Positions 1 through 4,750 of a DNA stretch of 18,105 nucleotides are shown one piece after another. Where the stretch lies: positions 1 through 18,105 of the forward strand of contig JACPGN010000257.1 in the NCBI GenBank assembly GCA_016182435.1. Direction: 5' to 3'. This DNA comes from Lentisphaerota bacterium. Its GTDB lineage: Bacteria > Verrucomicrobiota > Kiritimatiellia > JAAZAB01. Every line of letters starts with the position of its first letter. Within the stretch, counting starts at the first letter, position 1. A program made the translations under genes and the position numbers. The notes under the pieces were generated by a model. That model was not told the DNA's origin. It searched no databases and was given only the letters and a program-made list of their open reading frames with translations.

Positions 1-2085
1 GAGGATATTTTCAAAACAGTGACCCGGGCTGATTTGCTGGTCTTTTTCCGCCGCCATTATCTGCCCAACAACATGATCGTCGTCGTTGTGGGCAACGTGC
101 CCAGCGCCGAGATACGCGCTGAAGTCCAGAAGCAGTTTGGCGCTTACCCGCGCCGCGCTGATCCAGGCGTGGGGCTGCCCGCGGAACCTGAGCAGATGGG
201 CGAGCGCACCGCGCGCCGGGAGGGCGCCTGGGCGCAAGCGCGCCTGGCCTGGGCCTGGCATACCGTGGAGTTGAGCCACCCCGACGCGCCCACCCTGGAT
301 TTGCTGGCCATCATTGTCGGCCAGGGGGATAGTTCGCGCCTGGTCCGCGAAATCAGGGAAAACAAAAAAATGGTCTCGCAGATTGAGGCCTGGTCGCATA
401 CGCCCCGCCAGGCGGGCCTCTTCGGCATCAGCGCGGTCTATGACCCGACTAACGAGCCGGCCCTGACCCTGGTGCTGGAAGAGGAAATTACGCGTTGGCT
501 AGCTACGCCGTTTAGTGGCGCGGAAATCGAGAAAGCGCGGCGGCAAATGCTGACCGGGACTCTTTGCTCATTTGAAACCATGCACGGCCAGGCTGAGCAA
601 TTCGCTTCGGGCGAATATTATGCGGGGACGCCCTTCTTCTTTCAAGTGTACCTGCGGCGCCTGCGCGAGGTAACGCCTGAGTCCTTGGCCGGCGCGGCGC
701 GCCGTTACCTGAGGGCGGACAACCTGACCAGGGTTGCGCTTGTGCCGGCTGAACCTGAAAATGCAGAATGCAGAATGCAGAATGTAGAATTGGCGGACAG
801 CGGAGATCGGAGGTCGGCAATCGGCAATCCGGCCGGCGCCGAATTTAAAACGAAGAACGACATTCAAAAAACGATCCTATCCAACGGCCTGGTCCTGCTT
901 ACGCGCGCGGATCACAAGCTGCCCTTTGTTGATTTCCGCGTAGCCTGTGGCGGCGGATTGCTGTTGGAAAATGAAACTAATAACGGTATTTCGCTTCTAA
1001 TGGCGGAGCTTTTGCCGCGCGGCACTGCGCGAAGGGGGGCCGAGGACATTGCCAATCTGGTAGAATCCCGCGGCGGCAGCCTGGAGACGTTTGCGGGGCA
1101 AAACAGTTTTGGCCTGAAGGCCCGCTGTCTGAAGGAAGATGCCGGGGATTTTATGGACCTGCTGGCCGATTGCCTGCTCAACCCCGCTTTTGCGGCGGAG
1201 GAAGTGGCCAAACAGAAAACCATTCAACTCGCGACCATCAAGCAACAACACGATGCCCCCATGTTTTTAGCCCAGGAAGCGCTGCGGCAGGCTTTGTTTC
1301 CGGGCCATCCCTATCGCTTCAGTCCCGAGGGCACTCCCGGCGCGGTCCAGTCGCTTTCCCCGACGGACTTGCGGGCTTTTCATGCCCGAACGGTGATAAG
1401 CAGCAACACGGTCCTGGCCATCTTTGGCGACCTTACCGCGGAAGAAGCCCGCGCCTTGGCCGAGCGATGCCTGGGCCAATTTCCCGCGGGAAAGAGACCG
1501 GCGCTCGCGCACGACCCGGCGCGGCCGACCTTGCCGCAGCTACTCACCCGCACGGCGCCAAGAGAGCAAACTATTATCCTGAGCGGCTTTCCGGGGATTG
1601 ACTTAAAAGATCCGCGGCGCGATGCGCTTGATATCCTGCGCGAGGCGCTGAACGGTTTGTCTTCCGATCTGATGATCCACATTCGCGACGAACAGGGCCT
1701 GGCGTATTACACCGGTGCCTGGCAGCGGCCAGGGTTGGCGCCGGGTTTCTTCGCCCTCTTTGCGGGCACTGAGCGTGATACAGCGGAGCGCGTTCTAAAA
1801 CTCATGCAGAAGGAAGTCGAGCGCGTTACGACCAAGGGTCTGCGCGCCGAAGAGTTTGAACGCTCACGGGCGCAACTGATTGCCGATCATCAGCAAAGTC
1901 TGCAAATGAACGGCGAAATCGCCCTCGAATGCGCCTTGAACGAATTATACGGCTTGGGCTTTGACTACGGTTTTGCGCTTGCCGAGCGCCTGGCGAAGCT
2001 GACCCCGGAGGACGTGCGCCAGGCCGCGGCGGCGTTGCTGACGCCGAAAAAATGCGTGAATGTTGTGGTGAAACCGGGGCCATGA
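1..2085 (+). CDS. M16 family zinc metallopeptidase, two-domain, 5'-truncated by the window
   Basis: The reading frame is open to base 1, so the true start lies upstream; the GTG at 19 is only an internal codon. What is visible begins in the second half of an N-terminal M16 domain, with the family pattern of a helix ending in RRHYLPNN followed by a VVVVGNV strand. The M16C part follows, with GDSSRLVREIRE around residue 110 counted from base 19. A linker at about residues 253-275 joins a second M16 domain, about 280-688, which starts with TILSNGLVLLTRADHKLP and ends with GLSSDLMIHIRDEQGLAYY. Where an active domain has HxxEH this second domain has SLLMAELLPRGT, so it is probably the inactive half of the clam-shell. 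The zinc-binding motif of the first half would be outside the window. Such proteins are usually periplasmic or processing peptidases. The linker contains heptanucleotide repeats (see separate entry). The stop TGA is 6 bases before a dispersed repeat. Confidence 0.92.
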   Translation, partial: EDIFKTVTRADLLVFFRRHYLPNNMIVVVVGNVPSAEIRAEVQKQFGAYPRRADPGVGLPAEPEQMGERTARREGAWAQARLAWAWHTVELSHPDAPTLDLLAIIVGQGDSSRLVREIRENKKMVSQIEAWSHTPRQAGLFGISAVYDPTNEPALTLVLEEEITRWLATPFSGAEIEKARRQMLTGTLCSFETMHGQAEQFASGEYYAGTPFFFQVYLRRLREVTPESLAGAARRYLRADNLTRVALVPAEPENAECRMQNVELADSGDRRSAIGNPAGAEFKTKNDIQKTILSNGLVLLTRADHKLPFVDFRVACGGGLLLENETNNGISLLMAELLPRGTARRGAEDIANLVESRGGSLETFAGQNSFGLKARCLKEDAGDFMDLLADCLLNPAFAAEEVAKQKTIQLATIKQQHDAPMFLAQEALRQALFPGHPYRFSPEGTPGAVQSLSPTDLRAFHARTVISSNTVLAIFGDLTAEEARALAERCLGQFPAGKRPALAHDPARPTLPQLLTRTAPREQTIILSGFPGIDLKDPRRDALDILREALNGLSSDLMIHIRDEQGLAYYTGAWQRPGLAPGFFALFAGTERDTAERVLKLMQKEVERVTTKGLRAEEFERSRAQLIADHQQSLQMNGEIALECALNELYGLGFDYGFALAERLAKLTPEDVRQAAAALLTPKKCVNVVVKPGP
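761..830 (+). repeat. Two heptanucleotide repeat arrays inside the M16 gene
   Basis: Four tandem 7-mers occupy 761-788: ATGCAGA three times, then ATGTAGA. A second degenerate set lies at 806-826 (ATCGGAG, GTCGGCA, ATCGGCA). They encode the low-complexity linker ENAECRMQNVELADSGDRRS between the two peptidase domains. Seven is not a multiple of three, so loss or gain of one unit would break the frame between the domains. Confidence 0.85.
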
Positions 2086-2091
2086 AACAAT

Positions 2092-2157
2092 CCCAGGGTT
2101 TCCTGCCTGCCGGCAGGCAGGCACCCTGGGCTATGACGTGGCACCCCGTTGGGGTGC
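2092..2157 (+). repeat. Dispersed double-hairpin repeat, copy 1, with a 20-bp palindrome in its loop
   Basis: First hairpin: CCCAGGGT (2092-2099) with ACCCTGGG (2123-2130). Then the spacer CTATGACGT, then the second hairpin GCACCCC-GTT-GGGGTGC (2141-2157). The loop of the first hairpin holds a perfect 20-bp palindrome at 2102-2121, which is absent from the other copies. Copies 2-4 are at 2171, 4702 and 14760. Confidence 0.85.
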
Positions 2158-2170
2158 TCCGGCCCAAACG

Positions 2171-2217
2171 GGACGCCAACGGCGTCCAACATTATAGCCC
2201 GGGGCAACGCCCCGGGG
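2171..2217 (-). repeat. Dispersed double-hairpin repeat, copy 2 (inverted)
   Basis: Read on the minus strand this is a hairpin CCCGGGGC/GCCCCGGG, the spacer CTATAATGTT, and the hairpin GGACGCC-GTT-GGCGTCC. It faces copy 1, so the two form a head-to-head pair between the M16 and DUF1844 genes. The spacer contains a perfect TATAAT on the minus strand (2191-2196). Confidence 0.85.
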
Positions 2218-2233
2218 AAAAAGGAGGTATTCT

Positions 2234-2641
2234 ATGAACGAAGCCAAACCTGATACCAATAAGATTCTCTTCATGCACCTGCTCTCGATGCTGGCCATGT
2301 CGGTCATGCAGCAACTGGGCAAGCTGGTCAATCCGGCCACGGGTAAGGCCGAAATTCACCTGGAGGCCGCGCAGGCCACGATTGACACGCTGGACATGCT
2401 TTCCGCCAAGACAAAAAACAACCTGGAGGCCGACGAGGAAAAACTTCTGAAAGACACTTTAGCGTCGCTCAAGCTGAACTTTGTTGAGACCAAAGACGCC
2501 AGGGAACGGCAGGAGCGCGCAGCGCGGAACAAGCCTCCGGAAAGCAAGCCCTCTGCCGAAGACCAGGCGCCGGAAAAGGCCGAGCCGCAATCAGGCCAGG
2601 AACCGCCCAAAGACCCGAAGTTCCATAAAAGCTATTCGTGA
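2234..2641 (+). CDS. DUF1844 family protein
   Basis: This 135-residue protein has the DUF1844 pattern: a hydrophobic helix (ILFMHLLSMLAMSVMQQLGKL), then NPATGKAEIHLEAAQATIDTLDML, then AKTKNNLEADEEKLLKDTLASLKLNFVE, which spans residues 10 to 85. The last 45 residues are a charged, proline- and glutamate-rich tail of low complexity (KPPESKPSAEDQAPEKAEPQ) that is probably disordered. The molecular role of DUF1844 is not established; members are small, predicted cytoplasmic proteins found in planctomycete, verrucomicrobial, acidobacterial and deltaproteobacterial genomes. The start is firm: the Shine-Dalgarno AAGGAGGT at 2221-2228 is 5 bases before ATG. It lies downstream of the M16 gene on the same strand but behind a paired hairpin repeat, so co-transcription is uncertain. 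The first REP-like palindrome starts 2 bases after its stop. Confidence 0.87.
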   Translation: MNEAKPDTNKILFMHLLSMLAMSVMQQLGKLVNPATGKAEIHLEAAQATIDTLDMLSAKTKNNLEADEEKLLKDTLASLKLNFVETKDARERQERAARNKPPESKPSAEDQAPEKAEPQSGQEPPKDPKFHKSYS

Positions 2642-2643
2642 TT

Positions 2644-2731
2644 GTAGGAGCGCCACCTGCTGGCGCGATTCTTTTTGCAATCGTCGCGGCGGGGCGAGGT
2701 AATAATCGCCTCGCGGGGGCGAGGCTCCTAC
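2644..2731. repeat. REP-like palindrome A, upstream of the RAYT gene
   Basis: An 88-bp unit that begins GTAGGAGCGCCACC and ends GCGAGGCTCCTAC, with termini GTAGGAG/CTCCTAC inverted. It carries an extra internal segment (AATAATCGCCTCGCGGGGG) relative to the 63-bp units B and D. Confidence 0.85.
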
Positions 2732-2756
2732 ACATGATTAGACCGGATTAAGGATT

Positions 2757-2819
2757 GTAGGAGCGCCACACCGCTGGCGCGATTATTTTGCGATCGTCGC
2801 GACGGGGCGCGACTCCTAC
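2757..2819. repeat. REP-like palindrome B, upstream of the RAYT gene
   Basis: A 63-bp unit with inverted ends GTAGGAG/CTCCTAC and inner inverted parts GCGCCACACCGCTGGCGC and GTCGCGACGGGGCGCGAC. It is nearly identical to unit D at 3422-3484 on the other side of the transposase gene, in the same orientation. Confidence 0.88.
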
Positions 2820-2837
2820 ATTGCAGGAAAGGACATC

Positions 2838-3344
2838 ATGGCTAACCATGATACGCCCCATCAGAATCAATTGCGAAAAGCTCGCTTCTCCCAACCATAT
2901 GGCCTGTATTTCCTGACAAAATGCGTAGCGCAAGACCATGGGCTCTCGGAACAACAGCGAGAGAACGTTGTTCATGCATTATATTGGTATCGCGGCTTGG
3001 GAAAAATGCGACTGCATGCGTTTATTATCATGACGGATCACTGGCATGTACTACTCTCATTGGGATTGACGGAGAATTTATCCGTCCTTATGCGTAATAT
3101 TTGCCGTAATGCCGGTTTTCTAAGTCGGAAAACAGGCGAATCCATTTGTTGGCAGAAAGGATTTTACGATCATAAAGTACGTGAACATGAAAATGTTGTT
3201 GATATTATCCGCTATATTGAATCCAATCCTGTCCGGAAAGGACTTACAGCGAAGTCGGAAAGCTGGCAATGGTCCAGTGCTCATCCACAATTTAACGGGC
3301 GCAATGATCGGAACTGGCTGGGCCATGAACGGTGGGAAAAATAA
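2838..3344 (+). CDS. REP-associated tyrosine transposase (RAYT, Y1/HUH family)
   Basis: A 168-residue protein with the Y1 transposase / RAYT pattern. The HUH motif is H68-W69-H70 in the segment LHAFIIMTDHWHVLLSL. Residues 105-135 carry WQKGFYDHKVRE and RYIESNPVRKGL; by analogy with IS608-type enzymes the nucleophile is probably Tyr126, with Asn130 near the metal site. RAYTs cut and rejoin single-stranded REP palindromes and are thought to spread them without moving themselves as a classic IS. The context fits: two REP-like palindromes on each side (2644-2819 and 3347-3484). The Shine-Dalgarno AGGAAAGG lies 5 bases before ATG. Length and both motif regions look intact, so the enzyme may be active. 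The coding DNA is visibly richer in A+T than the adjoining genes, which fits acquisition by transfer, though that is inference. Confidence 0.92.
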   Translation: MANHDTPHQNQLRKARFSQPYGLYFLTKCVAQDHGLSEQQRENVVHALYWYRGLGKMRLHAFIIMTDHWHVLLSLGLTENLSVLMRNICRNAGFLSRKTGESICWQKGFYDHKVREHENVVDIIRYIESNPVRKGLTAKSESWQWSSAHPQFNGRNDRNWLGHERWEK

Positions 3345-3346
3345 TT

Positions 3347-3400
3347 CTCTCGTCGCGGCGGGGCGCGATAAGAATCGCCTCGCGGGGGCGAGGCTCCTAC
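3347..3400. repeat. REP-like palindrome C, partial, downstream of the RAYT gene
   Basis: This matches the right half of unit A: TCGTCGCGGCGGGGCG, then AATCGCCTCGCGGGGGCGAG, then GCTCCTAC. The left arm GTAGGAG is missing, and the unit starts 2 bases after the transposase stop codon. Confidence 0.8.
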
Positions 3401-3421
3401 ATAGAAGACAAAACATAAATC

Positions 3422-3484
3422 GTAGGAGCGCCACCCCGCTGGCGCGATTCTTTTCCGATCGTCGCGACGGGGCGCGACTCCTAC
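3422..3484. repeat. REP-like palindrome D, downstream of the RAYT gene
   Basis: A 63-bp unit with ends GTAGGAG/CTCCTAC, differing from unit B at only a few bases (CCACCCCGCTGG against CCACACCGCTGG, and a TTCTTTTCC loop against TTATTTTGC). It lies 20 bases from the stop of the convergent lipoprotein gene. Confidence 0.88.
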
Positions 3485-3504
3485 GTATAGGACAAAACAT
3501 GCAT

Positions 3505-4374
3505 TCAGTTGGCCACGGCATTCACTTCGGCTTCGGAACCGGCTTCCTCGATGAACGTGGCTTGCATATTACGGGTGGAGAGGGTCGTGCCGCTGAGGGT
3601 TCCCTGCAGGACGCCGACCAGCGTCACCTTGTAGCCCTGCGAAATGCCCGTGGCGCTGAACTGGGCCACTACCGGACCGGAAGTCGGCGGAATCGCTCCG
3701 GAAGCAAGATCAACCGCCGTTCCGCCGGTGGTCCGCACCGTGCCGATGATGCCTTCATAGGTGGCGCCGTTGCTGTCGGTAATCTGGATCTTATTGCCCG
3801 TCTGATAGACCACGAACGAATAAATGGCATCCCCGTGATTGCCTTGCAGAGCCGTGACAACCTGCTCCGTGCTGACATACAGGTAAGTGGCCAGAATCTG
3901 CGTGCCGTTGGCAATCGGTGCGGGAAAGGTCAATGCCCAGGCGCGCGTCAGATAATTGAGCGTGCCCGCCGAGCCATCGGCCGGCGTTACGGATAACGAA
4001 ACCGTGTCGGCCGTGGTGCCGGCGCTGTCGGTAAACTGATAGCCGCCCACGGTAAAAATAGTCAGCGAGCCGCGGACCGGCGAATTGCCCAATTGCCCGT
4101 TAAAGGCCGTGTTGCTGCCGTTGCCGGTGGCGAGCAACTCGCTGGAAACGGTATTAGTGGTAGTGGTTACATTGGTTGTGCTGAGCGCATTGGTTACGCC
4201 GAACTGGCGCACGAGCACATTGCCATCGGCGGCTTTGTAGGTGCCGCTAAAGTCCACCCAGTTGCCGCTGTCATCCCAGGAATTGACCTTGCTGCCGGCG
4301 GTCCACTCGCAACCGGTGAGGAAGAGAAGGCAGAAGGCAGGATGAAGAATGAAGAAACATTTTAGGAATTTCAT
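3505..4374 (-). CDS. Predicted lipoprotein, family not recognised
   Basis: A 289-residue protein with a lipoprotein signal peptide: MKFLKCFFILHPAFCLLFLTGCEW has a lipobox LTGC, so Cys22 should be lipidated. The mature part opens with SWDDSGNWVDFSGTYKA and continues as a Thr/Ser/Gly-rich, apparently all-beta chain. The segment DGSAGTLNYLTRAWALTFPA followed by GTQILATYLYV resembles a beta-hairpin motif met in large surface and phage structural proteins. That is pattern memory, not an assignment. No catalytic motif is evident. The signal peptide is encoded by a heptanucleotide repeat (4324-4358). A GAGGT Shine-Dalgarno lies about 10 bases before ATG and is partly enclosed in a small hairpin (4381-4401). 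The giant secreted protein gene lies upstream on the same strand, 376 bases away, behind repeats, so co-transcription is doubtful; a shared envelope role is only a guess. Confidence 0.8.
   Translation of the reverse strand: MKFLKCFFILHPAFCLLFLTGCEWTAGSKVNSWDDSGNWVDFSGTYKAADGNVLVRQFGVTNALSTTNVTTTTNTVSSELLATGNGSNTAFNGQLGNSPVRGSLTIFTVGGYQFTDSAGTTADTVSLSVTPADGSAGTLNYLTRAWALTFPAPIANGTQILATYLYVSTEQVVTALQGNHGDAIYSFVVYQTGNKIQITDSNGATYEGIIGTVRTTGGTAVDLASGAIPPTSGPVVAQFSATGISQGYKVTLVGVLQGTLSGTTLSTRNMQATFIEEAGSEAEVNAVAN
4324..4358 (-). repeat. Heptanucleotide repeat encoding the lipoprotein signal peptide core
   Basis: On the plus strand the units are GAGAAGG, CAGAAGG, CAGGATG, AAGAATG and AAGAAAC. Read on the minus strand they give FFILHPAFCLLF, the hydrophobic core of the signal peptide. 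The family resembles the array at 761-788, whose minus-strand reading is ILHSAFCILHF. Confidence 0.75.
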
Positions 4375-4380
4375 ATTTTT

Positions 4381-4401
4381 ATTACCTCAGTCTTCGGTAA
4401 T
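4381..4401 (-). promoter_or_regulatory. Small hairpin over the lipoprotein ribosome binding site
   Basis: On the mRNA strand ATTACC pairs with GGTAAT around a 9-base loop, and the GGT of the Shine-Dalgarno GAGGT lies in the 3' arm. The start codon follows 6 bases later. A 6-bp stem is weak, so a regulatory role is possible but unproven. Confidence 0.3.
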
Positions 4402-4538
4402 AAAGCATAAAGTCTGATAATCCGCAATACCAGAATTTTTTCGTTCTTTAATGCCTCAGTCTTGTAGAGGAAAGCAGCCTAAATTGCGCAACCCAAGCTC
4501 AGATGTCTCGACTTCGCTCGACATGACACGCAGCAACG

Positions 4539-4600
4539 GTCATTCCGAGCTTACCTGTCCGCCATAGCTCCTTGAGCGACGGCGGAAGCGAGGAATCTCA
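4539..4600. repeat. GTCATTCCGAGC-type repeat interrupted by a second hairpin repeat
   Basis: The two halves GTCATTCCGAGC and GCGAGGAATCTCA flank about 37 foreign bases that contain TCCGCC-ATAGC...GAGCGAC-GGCGGA. The inserted hairpin belongs to the same kind as those at 17061-17088 and 17097-17124. Confidence 0.65.
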
Positions 4601-4701
4601 TTTGGGGCGGACAAACCTTGCTACAGGACTAACCGTATTCATACCCCCACAAGACTAGGGTTACCACGTTCTGATTTTCAGATAGGGGTGGTTTTTCAAA
4701 T

Positions 4702-4748
4702 CCCCAGGGTTGCACCCTGGGCTATAATGTTGGACGCCGTTGGCGTCC
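4702..4748 (+). repeat. Dispersed double-hairpin repeat, copy 3
   Basis: CCCAGGGT-TGC-ACCCTGGG, the spacer CTATAATGT, then GGACGCC-GTT-GGCGTCC (4732-4748). The spacer holds a perfect TATAAT (4723-4728). It ends 2 bases from the stop codon of the giant minus-strand gene, where the hairpins could act as a transcription terminator; no clear T-run confirms this. Confidence 0.88.
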
Positions 4749-4750
4749 CT

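Larger units (their letters stand above)
4375..4701. other. Repeat-rich spacer without a gene
   Basis: No credible coding region. The motif CCTCAGTCTT occurs twice, 69 bases apart (4385 and 4454), in partly similar flanks. At 4503-4600 there is a mosaic of short dispersed repeats: an imperfect palindrome near TGTCTCGACTTCGCTCGACA, then GTCATTCCGAGC (4539-4550) and GCGAGGAATCTCA (4588-4600), which in other genomes form one unit and here are split by a hairpin (TCCGCC 4558-4563 with GGCGGA 4581-4586). From 4601 to 4701 nothing recognisable was seen. Confidence 0.7.

Noticed and set aside
2052..2237. Short frame reading HPVGVLRPKRDANGVQHYSP across copies 1 and 2 of the double-hairpin repeat
   Set aside because: It is a translation of repeat DNA and has no ribosome site.
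2644..3484. The repeated palindromes as a CRISPR array
   Set aside because: Only three and a half units occur, they are fully palindromic, and spacers differ greatly in length. A transposase gene of the REP type sits between them.
3181..3996. Plus-strand frame covering the transposase end, REP units and the lipoprotein antisense
   Set aside because: It crosses three unrelated features and is mostly Arg/Gly-rich shadow sequence.
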